Shown here in pieces: positions 1 through 7,492 of a stretch of DNA of 23,092 bases. The notes under the pieces are model-generated. The model was not told the DNA's origin. It worked only from the letters and a program-made list of their open reading frames with translations, and searched no databases. A program made the position numbers and the translations under genes. The stretch covers positions 1-23,092 of the forward strand of contig DAHWHT010000275.1 in NCBI GenBank assembly GCA_027335515.1. The letters run 5' to 3'. Origin of the DNA: Clostridia bacterium. GTDB lineage: Bacteria; Bacillota_E; RBS10-35; JAJYVN01. How positions within the stretch are numbered: the first letter of the stretch is position 1; the number at the start of each line of letters is the position of its first letter.

Positions 1-739
1 TCTCGACGTCCGACACGCCCGCCAGGCGCGCGTAGCGGGTGTGGTCGATGCCGGCCGCCTGGAAGCGCACCACACGCCCTCCGGCGCCCGCCTTGATCGC
101 CGCGGCGCTGCCGTCGGCCAGCACCCGGCCATGCCGCAACACAAGGATGCGGTCGGCGACCGCGTCGGCCTCTTCCAGGTAGTGGGTGGCAAACAGCACG
201 GTGCGTCCGCTGGCGGCGAAGGCCCGGATGCCTTGCCAGAAGTGGCGTCGGGCGTCCACATCGAAACCGGTGGTTGGCTCGTCTAAGAAGAGTAGTTCCG
301 GGTCCCCGGCGATCGCCATCGCGAAGCGGGCGCGCTGCGCCTGGCCCCCCGACAGGCGTTCGACCGGCTGGCGCGCGAACGCCGTACAGCCGGCCGCCTC
401 CAGCGCCTGAGCCGCCGGAAGCGGACTCGGATACAGGGCGCGCACGAAGCCGACGAGTTCCGCCACGCTCACCCCAGGCAACAGATTGGCCGTCTGCAGC
501 ATCGCGGCCACCCGTCCCTGGCGCACCGCCGCCGCAGCGGGACCACCCAGGATGCGCACCGTGCCTGCGGTCGGCGTCCGAAGCCCGAGCATCAGCCCAA
601 CGGCCGTGGATTTGCCCGCGCCGTTGGGTCCGAGCAGCGCGACCGTTTCTCCGGTGCGGATCGAGAAGTCCACCCCTGCGAGCGCCGCCACGGCACCGAA
701 CCGCTTCTCGACGCGCTGGAACGCCACCGCCTCTGGCAT
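1..739 (-). CDS. ABC transporter ATP-binding protein, DrrA/ABC-2 type (3' end beyond window)
   Basis: This is the nucleotide-binding subunit of an ABC-2-type exporter, which would power efflux of a drug, lipid or polymer through a membrane partner encoded beyond the left edge. The frame runs from an ATG at 739 to base 1 without a stop. Visible motifs are Walker A GPNGAGKST (residues 37-45), Q-loop Gln82, signature LSGGQ (129-133), Walker B LLFLDEP (149-155) and switch His186. The end of the visible part resembles the start of the C-terminal extension of DrrA-like proteins. The Shine-Dalgarno sequence is weak (GAAGGG-like). Two similar inverted repeats, GTGAC-N4-GTCA, lie 80-240 bases upstream and could be operators. 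The family is certain, the substrate unknown. Confidence 0.92.
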   Translation of the reverse strand, partial: MPEAVAFQRVEKRFGAVAALAGVDFSIRTGETVALLGPNGAGKSTAVGLMLGLRTPTAGTVRILGGPAAAAVRQGRVAAMLQTANLLPGVSVAELVGFVRALYPSPLPAAQALEAAGCTAFARQPVERLSGGQAQRARFAMAIAGDPELLFLDEPTTGFDVDARRHFWQGIRAFAASGRTVLFATHYLEEADAVADRILVLRHGRVLADGSAAAIKAGAGGRVVRFQAAGIDHTRYARLAGVSDVE

Positions 740-819
740 CCGCCCACCGCCCTTCGTTCCTCGTGCCCACCGTAGACGCGGTGCGGCCTCAAGGAAACGG
801 ATGGACGTCCGGGTTTGCC

Positions 820-834
820 TGTGACGTCTGTCAT
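820..834. promoter_or_regulatory. Inverted repeat TGTGAC-GTCT-GTCAT, possible operator (copy 1)
   Basis: An imperfect palindrome with TGAC/GTCA arms around a 4-base spacer, about 80 bases upstream of the ABC ATPase start. A second copy with the same arms lies at 961-976. Paired dyads ahead of an exporter gene are typical of repressor sites such as TetR or GntR. No regulator gene is visible in the window, so this is inference. Confidence 0.3.
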
Positions 835-960
835 GCCGGCCGCGTTGTGGAGCCCGACGCAGGGTGGGGCGGTGGTGCGGTGCGGGTGGGGCGCGAGCCT
901 GTCGCGGGGGAACCTCCGCGGCGGCCGCGGGGCCGCAGGGTGACCCAGGCGCGGATCGTT

Positions 961-976
961 CGTGACGGCGGTCACG
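961..976. promoter_or_regulatory. Inverted repeat CGTGAC-GGCG-GTCACG, possible operator (copy 2)
   Basis: A perfect 6-bp-arm palindrome with a 4-base spacer that shares the GTGAC-N4-GTCA pattern of the site at 820-834. It lies about 220 bases upstream of the minus-strand ABC ATPase start. Confidence 0.35.
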
Positions 977-1345
977 GTTCGGGTGCGGCAACCGCTGGAT
1001 ACTTGCCTGGGCGCAGGCGGATGCGGCCCGTTTTTCGCGTCGGGGAGGTGGGGCGCGATGATCTTTCTGATTTCTGAGCATCCCCACGGCTAAATCCGGG
1101 GGGTTCCGGTTTCTGCCAACCTCTCTCGGGCTCTCGCGGACGGTGGATCGAACGACCGCCGCTACAACATCCCGAGCCTCAGCTGCCTTCTTCGGCGGCC
1201 ATGCCGCCTACTGTCCCGGTCGCGGACGATCCGCTCCGTCCCCTTGGGGCGGCGGGCCGGAAGACCCGCACTTCGCGGATTGCTGTCGCCTGGCGCCGTC
1301 CGCAGGAGCGGCTGCGCAACCCCCGGCGCCGGACTCCCAATGGCC

Positions 1346-1400
1346 GCCGACCCCACTCACGCGTAATGGGGTCGGCCCCTCCTCGTTACGATAGGGAGGG
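1346..1400. repeat. Two adjacent hairpins in intergenic DNA
   Basis: The first is a perfect 10-bp stem (GCCGACCCCA at 1346-1355 with TGGGGTCGGC at 1367-1376) with an 11-base loop. Next to it, CCCTCC (1377-1382) can pair with GGAGGG (1395-1400). The pair lies about 100 bases before the Cys-rich ORF. It could be a leader structure, a terminator lacking a T-tract, or part of a dispersed palindromic repeat. No function can be assigned. Confidence 0.45.
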
Positions 1401-1501
1401 TCCAGGGGCGGCCGGCGTAAGCCGGGTTGGGGCGGCACGAACGGCAGAAGTCGCAGTTTGCCGAGCGAATTGGGCAATGTGGCAATGGTTGACACCACGT
1501 G

Positions 1502-1750
1502 ATGGTTCCGCTTACGACGTCGACGATCACGCAACCGCTCACGTACACCTGCACCCGGGTCAGCACGCCGGCCTGTGTCTGTGAACCGATTTACGAGACC
1601 GCATCGGCCAGTTGCCACCTCGTCTGCAACGCCAGCTTCTGCCTGGAGTTCGAAAGCATCACGCCGGCCAAGCGGCTCATCACCACCAGCGACTGCAGCG
1701 TCGTTGCGTGCGATCCGTTTCCAGAGGTTCCGTGCCCGCCGATCCAGTAG
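1502..1750 (+). CDS. Small Cys-rich hypothetical protein
   Basis: An 82-residue frame from ATG 1502; a GTG one codon earlier (1499) is an alternative. I do not recognise the family. It has nine cysteines, several in spaced pairs (ACVC, then SC, VC and FC in the middle; DC, AC and PC near the end), a Thr-rich N-terminus and a Pro-rich C-terminus (PCPPIQ). There is no obvious signal peptide or membrane segment. Unlike neighbouring shadow frames, its residue composition is balanced. It is followed 20 bases later by a strong hairpin shared with the convergent deacetylase gene, which supports it being expressed. The ribosome binding site is weak. It could be a metal-binding or disulfide-linked (for example spore-coat-like) protein, but that is speculation. 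Confidence 0.5.
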   Translation: MVPLTTSTITQPLTYTCTRVSTPACVCEPIYETASASCHLVCNASFCLEFESITPAKRLITTSDCSVVACDPFPEVPCPPIQ

Positions 1751-1769
1751 GCGCATGGGTCCGCTGGGA

Positions 1770-1804
1770 GGTGCGCGCCCCGGCGATCGGGCCGGGGACG
1801 CACC
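1770..1804. terminator. Strong hairpin between convergent genes, probable bidirectional terminator
   Basis: A 13-bp GC-rich stem (1770-1784 with 1791-1804) with one small internal bulge and a 6-base loop. It lies 20 bases after the stop of the Cys-rich ORF and 30 bases beyond the stop of the minus-strand deacetylase gene. There is no T-tract, so this is either a non-canonical intrinsic terminator or an RNA-end stabilising hairpin. Confidence 0.55.
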
Positions 1805-1833
1805 TTCTGGTGGCCCCGCCGCGCCGGGGTCCC

Positions 1834-2712
1834 CTATCCGGCGCCTCCAGCGGCGACGTCGCGGTAGCTGGCAAGGCGGATGCGCCTAGCCTCCAAGGCT
1901 TTGGGCAGCTGGGGGTCGGTGAGCAACTGCAGGTCCCGCACGCGGTCGCCCCCGCCGGACGGGATCATCGCGGCAAGGTCTGGGGTGTCGACGCACGGGT
2001 GGAAGAAGATCTCCGTCGTCCCGGCGCCGAGCGCGTCGAGCTGGGCGCGCAGGGCGTCGTGCCTGTCTTGCGGGCCAGAGTGCGGCGGGCCCGCCTGCAG
2101 GTCGTCGGTAAAGCGCACGCCCTTGGCCTGGGCCTGCCGCCGGACGCCTGCCGCCCAGGGCGCCGTGGGGGTCGCGGCGGCCAGTTGGCGTGCCCCCGCC
2201 ATGCGCAAAGGCAGGCGGTAGCGCGCGGCCAGTTCAAGGTAGGCTTCGTAGAAGCGGGGGTCCAACTGCATCACCCCCATGTGGGAGTCGATGTGGGTTG
2301 GGCGCAGGCCAAAGGCCAGGGCCTGCTCGATCTGGGCGGCCCCTTCGGCCAGGGCCTCGTCCGCGGTGGCGTGCGCATGCACATCGCGGGTGGACGGCCA
2401 CATGAAGCCATCCGGGCCGTAGAGGCCTGGGACCCGGTCGCGCGCCAAAAGGGGGCGCCAGCGGTAGCGCGGCCACTCGGCGGTGTGGGTGAGGTGGACG
2501 CCGACCGCCCATCGGGGATGGGCGAGGGCGCGCTGTACGGCGTCGAAGGCCCACGGGCATGGCACCATGACGGTCGCCGAGGTGGCGATGCCGTCGGTGA
2601 GGGCCTTTTCCACCCCCGCGTTGGCGCACAGGGCAGAGCCGAAGTCGTCGCAGTTGACGATCAGTTGGCGAAAGGGCGCCGACGCTCCGGGGGCGGTTGT
2701 GGCTGCGGCCAA
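1834..2712 (-). CDS. ChbG/YdjC-family carbohydrate deacetylase
   Basis: A YdjC/ChbG-fold hydrolase; the family removes acetyl groups from N-acetylated sugars such as chito-oligosaccharides using a divalent metal. The family signature is clear: LIVNCDDFG (residues 17-25) carries the metal-binding Asp pair, followed by VGVHLTHTAEW and THIDSHMGV, which supply histidine ligands, and FFHPCVDTPDL near the C-terminus. The start is uncertain. The frame is open further upstream, but TTG 2712 has a good Shine-Dalgarno (AGGTGGAG, 6-base spacing) and gives a 292-residue protein of family-typical length; GTG 2724 is the alternative. It is transcribed away from the dioxygenase-like gene, with about 190 bases between them. 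A second YdjC domain is fused to a glycosyltransferase at 9771. The exact sugar is unknown. Confidence 0.88.
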   Translation of the reverse strand: MAAATTAPGASAPFRQLIVNCDDFGSALCANAGVEKALTDGIATSATVMVPCPWAFDAVQRALAHPRWAVGVHLTHTAEWPRYRWRPLLARDRVPGLYGPDGFMWPSTRDVHAHATADEALAEGAAQIEQALAFGLRPTHIDSHMGVMQLDPRFYEAYLELAARYRLPLRMAGARQLAAATPTAPWAAGVRRQAQAKGVRFTDDLQAGPPHSGPQDRHDALRAQLDALGAGTTEIFFHPCVDTPDLAAMIPSGGGDRVRDLQLLTDPQLPKALEARRIRLASYRDVAAGGAG

Positions 2713-2905
2713 GGCGGGCTCCACCTTTCGGGCGTCTGGACGCCGGGTGTCGGGTGGGGAGTTGCCGGTGGCGCTTGTGGGTTCCTGCCGCGCCGGTTCG
2801 ACTTTGCGCGCGGTGTCGTCGCGGATCGGCAGGCAGGCACGGGCGCGTGCGCGTATGGTTGATGCGGTGTATCGCGGGCACGTACCGCACAGGGGGGGTA
2901 CCGCC

Positions 2906-3955
2906 ATGACCGTCGCGGCCACAAAGGCGCCGGGACGCTACCACGTACGGGTTCAGGAGTATCTCACGTTTCGCGAACAGGGATTTCTCCTGGTCCGCGG
3001 CCTGGTGCCGCCCGGCGAGGTGGACGCGCTGCGGGCCCATACCGAGGACGTGATTCACGGACGGCTGGAACTCCCCGGCATCCCCGAGGCTCCTTTGGGG
3101 GCGGCCGGGCGGGGGCATTCCGCGATTCTCGATCCTGGCCGACTGAGTGAGGTGGAACGCCGCTACGTTCGCATTCACATGCTCCACCGCCAGTTGGAGA
3201 TCCACGAGCGCTTTCTGCTGCACCCCCGCATCCTGGATGTGCTGGAGGCCCTCATCGGTCCCGACGTCCTGGCGATGCAGACCATGCTGTTTTTGAAGCC
3301 GCCCGGGGCGGACGGACAGGGATGGCACCAGGACTCGTACTACATCCCGACGCTGCCCGACAGCCTGTGCGGCGCCTGGCTGGCGATCGATCGCGCCGAC
3401 GAGGCCAACGGCTGCATGCACTTCGCGGTCGGCAGCCAACACGAGCCCATCTACCCCGACGAGCGCAACCGCGCCCGGCTCTACCCGGCGGGCGCGCCGG
3501 TCGACCTCGCCGACATCGAGCACGCCAGCGATACCGACGAAACCCGCAACGGATTGACGCCGGTGGCGCGCCGCTACGCGGAGCGCGAGGTGTGCGCGTC
3601 GGCCGAACCGGGCGATGTCGTCTTCTTCGGCGGCCACATCCTGCACCGCTCCTTGGCGAACACGACGACCGACCGCTTCCGCCGGGCCTTTGTCGGCCAT
3701 TACGCCAACGCCCGCTCGTACACCGACTGGGGCGGGGGCAACGGGGCCCACATCCTGGCGCGCGGGCGCACGCACCTGCCCTTCGCCCAACCGCGCTTTG
3801 GGACGCCCTGCGCCGCCAACCGACCGCCGGCGGCCTCGGAAGGGACCCCGGCGGAGACGATGATGGCCGATGGCGACGGCATGGCGACGACGCCCACGGA
3901 CCGGGCTCGACTGGAACCGGGGGAGCACCAGCACGGTGGGGGACCGGCCACCTAA
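2906..3955 (+). CDS. Phytanoyl-CoA dioxygenase (PhyH) family Fe(II)/2-oxoglutarate oxygenase
   Basis: A predicted 349-residue cytosolic oxygenase that would hydroxylate a small molecule with Fe(II), O2 and 2-oxoglutarate. The facial triad is visible: His141 and Asp143 in GWHQDSYY, and the distal His247 in HILHRS. An Arg at 257 or 259 (TDRFRR) is placed to bind 2-oxoglutarate. The open frame extends upstream of 2906, but ATG 2906 follows a GGGGGGG Shine-Dalgarno with 7-base spacing and is where PhyH similarity begins. The last roughly 50 residues (Pro/Glu/Thr/Gly-rich) extend beyond the fold and look disordered. Bacterial PhyH proteins act on very varied substrates (compatible solutes, antibiotics, phosphonates) and the neighbours do not decide which. 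Confidence 0.87.
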   Translation: MTVAATKAPGRYHVRVQEYLTFREQGFLLVRGLVPPGEVDALRAHTEDVIHGRLELPGIPEAPLGAAGRGHSAILDPGRLSEVERRYVRIHMLHRQLEIHERFLLHPRILDVLEALIGPDVLAMQTMLFLKPPGADGQGWHQDSYYIPTLPDSLCGAWLAIDRADEANGCMHFAVGSQHEPIYPDERNRARLYPAGAPVDLADIEHASDTDETRNGLTPVARRYAEREVCASAEPGDVVFFGGHILHRSLANTTTDRFRRAFVGHYANARSYTDWGGGNGAHILARGRTHLPFAQPRFGTPCAANRPPAASEGTPAETMMADGDGMATTPTDRARLEPGEHQHGGGPAT

Positions 3956-4202
3956 CGGAGGGGTGAGGACCGTCGCCCGCTTCGCTGGTGCGGCCGCAAG
4001 ACCCATTGGATGTCGGTCGCCGAATCGTCCATGCGTGGGCGGCGGCCCTGGCCACCACGGAGTCCATCGCTCGACCGTGTTCCAGACGCGCCGGCGGGAT
4101 CCCCGCGTCCACCCCGTATTCGGAGGGCGGTCGGGGTCGACCTGACCCGGTGCCGCATGTGCCACCAAGAGGGCCGACGCGGGTCGGCGCGAACCCAGCC
4201 GC
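3956..4202. other. Intergenic region, nothing recognised
   Basis: About 250 bases. I read all six frames and found no protein family signature; the open frames look like shadow translation of GC-rich DNA. No clear terminator follows the dioxygenase gene. Confidence 0.4.
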
Positions 4203-4733
4203 ATGAACACGGGCGTCTTGCCGTTGTCGGCTCGACCGTGGCTCGAGCGGGCATCGAGGCACTCCGACGTGTGCGGGGTGCTGCTCGGCGGTAGCAGCGG
4301 GCGCGGCGAGGTGTGGTCCGGCAGCGACGTGGACCTCTTTGTCGTATCCGCGGGTGACACCTCGGCCGCGGTCGGGCGACCGGACGTCGGCGCCCGCTTT
4401 GCGGATGTGCATCCCAGCCCGGCCGCGGAGTTGGAGGCGCTCACCACCGATCGCGCGGCCTTTGCGGCCGCGTCCGTGGTCGACGAGACGGCCGGGGGCC
4501 TGCCGCTGCATGACCCGCGAGGGACACTCGCGCGTTGGCTGGCGCTCGTGCAAGAGCGTCTCGACGATCCCGCGGTGTGGCGCGCCCGTGCCGAGGCGCG
4601 ACTGCTCGCCGCGCGGGCAGCCATGGCAGCGGCGGCTGCGGAGCCGGAGCCCATCGAGTCGCCCTGTTGGCACGGGACGCCGCCCGCCTGGGCGCATGGC
4701 GGCGGTGGTGGGTCGAGGGCAGCCAACTGCTGA
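4203..4733 (+). CDS. Nucleotidyltransferase-fold protein, C-terminus probably frameshifted
   Basis: The N-terminal part is a nucleotidyltransferase (pol-beta/ANT-like) domain: LLGGSSGRGEVWSGSDVDL (residues 27-45) contains the GS-x-RGE and DxD metal-binding motif (Asp42, Asp44). Such proteins transfer an AMP or other nucleotide to a small molecule or protein. The 176-residue product is short for stand-alone members of about 250 residues. Its last 25 residues (HGGGGGS-rich) look out of frame. A +1/-1 shift near 4650-4670 restores a sensible helix (LLARDAARLGAW, then VEGSQLLTGP) ending at a TAG at 4742-4744, just where the IS607-type debris begins. It is probably a decaying or truncated gene. 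The ATG at 4203 is the only good start but lacks a strong Shine-Dalgarno. Confidence 0.6.
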   Translation: MNTGVLPLSARPWLERASRHSDVCGVLLGGSSGRGEVWSGSDVDLFVVSAGDTSAAVGRPDVGARFADVHPSPAAELEALTTDRAAFAAASVVDETAGGLPLHDPRGTLARWLALVQERLDDPAVWRARAEARLLAARAAMAAAAAEPEPIESPCWHGTPPAWAHGGGGGSRAANC

Positions 4734-4791
4734 CGGGACCATAGCCGTTTCTGCTTTCTGCGCAGATATGTGCTAGAGCTAGACTGGTCCT

Positions 4792-5125
4792 GTGAAGTTG
4801 CCGGACTGGGCCCGCCAGGCATCGCCTACGTGACCGCTTGACGCTGGTGGAAACAGGGCCGTTTGCCCGTGCCGACCAGACGCCCTCGGGGAGCATTCTG
4901 GTGGATCTCCCGCCCGAGGTGGCCGCAGGACACGGAGCGTCGTGTACGCACGGGTTTCCTCCCACCACCAGCGGGCCGACTTGGAGCGGCAGGTCGCCCG
5001 GGTGACGGCATGGGCGACGGCGGGCGGACTGCCGGTGCATGGAGTGGTGACGGAGATGGGCTCCGGATTGAACGGTAACCACCGCACGTTACGGCGACCG
5101 CTCGCCCACCGGCAGGTGTCCGCCA
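4792..5125 (+). pseudogene. IS607-family TnpA (serine recombinase) remnant
   Basis: The recombinase of an IS607-type insertion sequence, now inactive. Reading across frames reconstructs the family: VKLPDWARQ from GTG 4792 (first HTH helix); then, in another frame, GIAYVTA, an in-frame TGA, and RWWKQGRLPVPTR; then, in a third frame, QTPSGSILVDLPPEVAAGH; then VVYARVSSHHQRADLERQ (from about 4939), which carries the catalytic serine of the resolvase domain (YARVSS), and GSGLNGNHRTLRR. There are at least three frameshifts and one nonsense codon. Similarity stops near 5120, so the C-terminal half of the catalytic domain is gone, and no TnpB is seen. The element begins directly after the nucleotidyltransferase fragment, whose 3' end it may have removed. 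Confidence 0.8.
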
Positions 5126-5257
5126 GCCCGGGCGCGCTCCAGCGCCTCCGCCGGCGTCGCGCCGTAGGTGAAGCAACCGGCAAGCGGGCACCGGCACGTT
5201 CCAGGCGCTCGCATCCGGCTCCGGTTCCAGCACCACGCGATACGTCCGCACCGGCAT
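5089..5257 (-). pseudogene. HicB-like antitoxin remnant
   Basis: On the minus strand from ATG 5257, the start of a HicB/type II toxin-antitoxin-like domain is readable: MPVRTYRVVLEPEP, then AWNVPVPA. The frame then slips, and the next frame continues with GCFTYGATPAEALERARA and a TAA at 5089-5091. Together these recreate the usual HicB core, in which a beta-hairpin leads into PGC.TYG.TPAEAL. No HicA partner was found upstream or downstream. The 3' end runs into the IS607 recombinase remnant at about 5098-5125, so the two remnants share a junction. Confidence 0.65.
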
Positions 5258-5552
5258 CGGAACCGTCACCGGGCCCACCATCCGCGCGCAGTATGCGCCT
5301 TGGCAAGAGCGCGGATAGGCGCCCCCCAGCACCGGCGCGCTCGTCCCGGACGCCGTTCCTTCCTGCGCGCCGCCTGCTTCTGGGGTGCGGCCTGGAGGGG
5401 CACCTCCGGTTGCCTGGGCGCCGCAGCGGCAGGCAGGGCAAGGCGGGGGCCGGCGCGAGCGCCCAAGCCGCCCGCTTCGACGATGCCACCGGTCGGCGCC
5501 GTGCGGGGCGGCGGGGCGGAGGTGGGGCGGAGGTGGGGACTCGGCGGCGCGT
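5258..5552. other. Degenerate intergenic region
   Basis: About 295 very GC-rich bases with no recognised gene. An 11-bp unit (GCGGAGGTGGG) is repeated twice in tandem near 5515-5540. Given the adjacent HicB-like and IS607 remnants, this is probably further decayed mobile or toxin-antitoxin DNA. Confidence 0.4.
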
Positions 5553-6314
5553 CTACGCGAAGTGCTGGCCCCCGTTGACCTCGATGGCTTCGCCGGTGAG
5601 GTAGGCGGCGAGGGGGGAGACCAGGAACAGGACGGTGTCGGCGCATTCCCGGGCCTCGCCCAGCCGACCGAGCACGACCGTCTGGCGGACGCCTTCCAGG
5701 CGTTCCGGGGTGCTGAAGCGTTCGTGGAACGGGGTGAGGATGGTGCCAGGGGACACGGCGTTGACGCGGATGCCGCGGTCGGCCAGTTCGCGCGCCAGAC
5801 CTCGCGTCAGCGAGAGCACGCCACCCTTGGCGGCCGCGTAGGGGAAGCTGTGGGCGCCGCCGCCGGTATGGGCCGCGATGGAAGTGACATTGACGATGCG
5901 GGCCTTCGGCCGCAGGTGGGGCAGCGCCGCCTGGCAGGCATAGAACACGCTCGAGAGGTTGAGGGCGATGACCGCCTCCCAGTGGGCGTCGGTGATGGCA
6001 TCCAGGGGCAGGCGATCGATCAGCGAGCCGGCGTTGTTCACCAGGATGTCGATGCCGCCGAGGAATTCCGCCGCCCGTTGGACTGCGGTGCGCACCGCAG
6101 CGGCGTGTGAGAAGTCGCCCTGCACGGCCACCGCTCGGCGGCCAAGGGCGCCAACTTCGCCGACCGCCGCGTCGGCTTCGGAGCGCGAGCGGTGGAAGTG
6201 CACGGCCACGTCGCAGCCGGCATCCGCCAGGGTGCGCACCGTGGCTCGACCAATGCCCGTGCTGCCGCCGGTTACCAGGGCGGTCTGTCCCCGCAGGTCG
6301 ATCGCAATGGCCAC
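5553..6314 (-). CDS. SDR-family oxidoreductase (3-oxoacyl-ACP reductase-like)
   Basis: A 253-residue classical short-chain dehydrogenase/reductase that would oxidise an alcohol or reduce a ketone using NAD(P). Motifs are TGGSTGIG (residues 15-22, cofactor), NNAG (93-96), Asn119, and the catalytic Ser145, Tyr159 and Lys163 (YAAAK). The C-terminal LTGEAIEVNGGQ is the usual FabG-like ending. The frame is open further upstream, but the GTG at 6314 is set by an AGGAGG Shine-Dalgarno at 6322-6327 with 7-base spacing. It lies 79 bases after the aldo/keto reductase gene, probably in one operon with it. The substrate cannot be told from sequence. Confidence 0.9.
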   Translation of the reverse strand: MAIAIDLRGQTALVTGGSTGIGRATVRTLADAGCDVAVHFHRSRSEADAAVGEVGALGRRAVAVQGDFSHAAAVRTAVQRAAEFLGGIDILVNNAGSLIDRLPLDAITDAHWEAVIALNLSSVFYACQAALPHLRPKARIVNVTSIAAHTGGGAHSFPYAAAKGGVLSLTRGLARELADRGIRVNAVSPGTILTPFHERFSTPERLEGVRQTVVLGRLGEARECADTVLFLVSPLAAYLTGEAIEVNGGQHFA

Positions 6315-6393
6315 GCGCGCGCCTCCTGTCGTTGGATCCTGCGGGCGGGTACGGCGGCGGCAGGGGTTGCCCCGCCGCCGTCCGCCGCGGCCG

Positions 6394-7350
6394 TCAGATG
6401 GATTGACCCTTCGGGCAGATCCGGTCGATGCGCTCCAGGACGCCTGCGTCGAGTTTGACCTCCAAGGCGCCAAGGTTGTCTTCCAGTTGCTCCATCGTGC
6501 GCGGGCCGATGATGGGCGAGGTGATACCGGGCTGGGCCATGTTCCAGGCCAGCGCCAGTTGGGACAGGGTGCAGCCGATTTCCTGGGCGAGCGGGAGCAG
6601 ACGCTCCACGGTGTCGAGGCGGCGCTGCACCCCGGGGTCGTCCTGCTTTTCGGTCACCTGCTTGAGGTGGCGGCCGACCTCCGGCAGGGGCTGGCCCTTG
6701 CGGTACTTGCCACTCAGCCAGCCGCCGGCGAGGGGGCTCCACGGGATGACGGCGGTTCCATACTTGCGGCAGACGGGCAGCACTTCGCTCTCAATGCGCC
6801 GGTCAAAGAGGTGGTAGGGGGGTTGCTCGCAGATAAAGCGGGCAAAGTGGCGGTTGTCGGCCTCCCAGAGGGCCTCGACGAGCTGCCAGGCAGGGAAGGT
6901 GGACGAGCCGATGTAGCGGACCTTGCCCGCCCTCACCAGGTCGTTGAGTGCGTCGAGGGTCTCGTCGATGGGCGTGTCCGCCTGTGGCCGGTGGATTTGA
7001 TACAGGTCGATGTAGTCGGTCTGCAGGCGGCGCAGGCTGGCGTCGACCTGCTGGAAGATGTGCTGCCGGTGGTTGCCATGGTCGTTGGGGCCGTCGCCCA
7101 TCTTGCCGTGAACCTTGGTCGCCAGGATGACCCGTTCGCGCCTGCCCCCGGCGAGTGCCTTGCCGGTGATGGTCTCAGACACTCCACGGCTGTATACGTT
7201 GGCGGTGTCCACAAAGTTGATCCCGGCGTCGATTGCGGCGTGGATGATGCGGATGCCGTCTTCCTCGGTGGTGCGACCGCCGAAATTCATGCAGCCCAGA
7301 CAGAGCGGTGAGACGCGGACACCGGTGCGGCCGAGCAAGCGGTACTCCAT
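6394..7350 (-). CDS. Aldo/keto reductase
   Basis: A 318-residue NADPH-dependent aldo/keto reductase with the full catalytic tetrad: Asp48 and Tyr53 (DTANVYS), Lys79 (LATKV) and His120 (YQIHRP). The N-terminus MEYRLLGRTGVRVSPLCLG is the family's standard opening, and the protein resembles the general YajO/oxidoreductase subgroup acting on aldehydes or ketones. A GGGGGG Shine-Dalgarno precedes ATG 7350. It sits between the arsR-type regulator and the SDR gene, all on the minus strand. The order suggests a small metabolic operon under ArsR control, but the physiological substrate is unknown. Confidence 0.92.
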   Translation of the reverse strand: MEYRLLGRTGVRVSPLCLGCMNFGGRTTEEDGIRIIHAAIDAGINFVDTANVYSRGVSETITGKALAGGRRERVILATKVHGKMGDGPNDHGNHRQHIFQQVDASLRRLQTDYIDLYQIHRPQADTPIDETLDALNDLVRAGKVRYIGSSTFPAWQLVEALWEADNRHFARFICEQPPYHLFDRRIESEVLPVCRKYGTAVIPWSPLAGGWLSGKYRKGQPLPEVGRHLKQVTEKQDDPGVQRRLDTVERLLPLAQEIGCTLSQLALAWNMAQPGITSPIIGPRTMEQLEDNLGALEVKLDAGVLERIDRICPKGQSI

Positions 7351-7492
7351 GCAGGGGTCCCCCCTTTGCCGATTCCGTCCGCGGGAGCGAACGGACGCGA
7401 CCAGCGCGCCCGGGGTTTGCCCGGCGCCGATGCGCGTATGTACATGCCTTTATGCGCGACCCGCCACTTTCCTGCCGCTTTTCGCGCCGGGT

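Larger units (their letters stand above)
740..1498. other. Long intergenic stretch without a recognised gene
   Basis: About 760 bases. Open frames here have the low-complexity Arg/Pro/Gly composition of shadow frames in GC-rich DNA and match nothing I recognise. The stretch holds two GTGAC-N4-GTCA inverted repeats (820-834 and 961-976) and two adjacent hairpins (1346-1376 and 1377-1400), listed separately. It may contain the ABC gene's promoter on the minus strand and the promoter of the small Cys-rich ORF on the plus strand. I could not recognise a convincing -35/-10 pair for either. Confidence 0.5.

Noticed and set aside
1208..1756. Minus-strand 182-residue frame over the Cys-rich ORF
   Set aside because: Arg/Pro-rich composition, no family, and it runs through the two intergenic hairpins; more likely a shadow than a gene.
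2234..4822. Minus-strand 862-residue open frame across the deacetylase, dioxygenase and nucleotidyltransferase genes
   Set aside because: It lies antisense to, or out of frame with, three genes with clear motifs, and its product is Arg/Pro/Gly-rich with no domain; a GC-rich shadow frame.
5959..7311. Plus-strand 450-residue open frame opposite the SDR and aldo/keto reductase genes
   Set aside because: The opposite strand carries complete catalytic motifs of both enzymes with good ribosome binding sites; the plus frame has none.
7430..7458. ATGTACAT palindrome and ATGCGCG direct repeat between arsR and the AKR gene
   Set aside because: The core palindrome is only 8 bp and lies inside the presumed operon; too short to call an operator.
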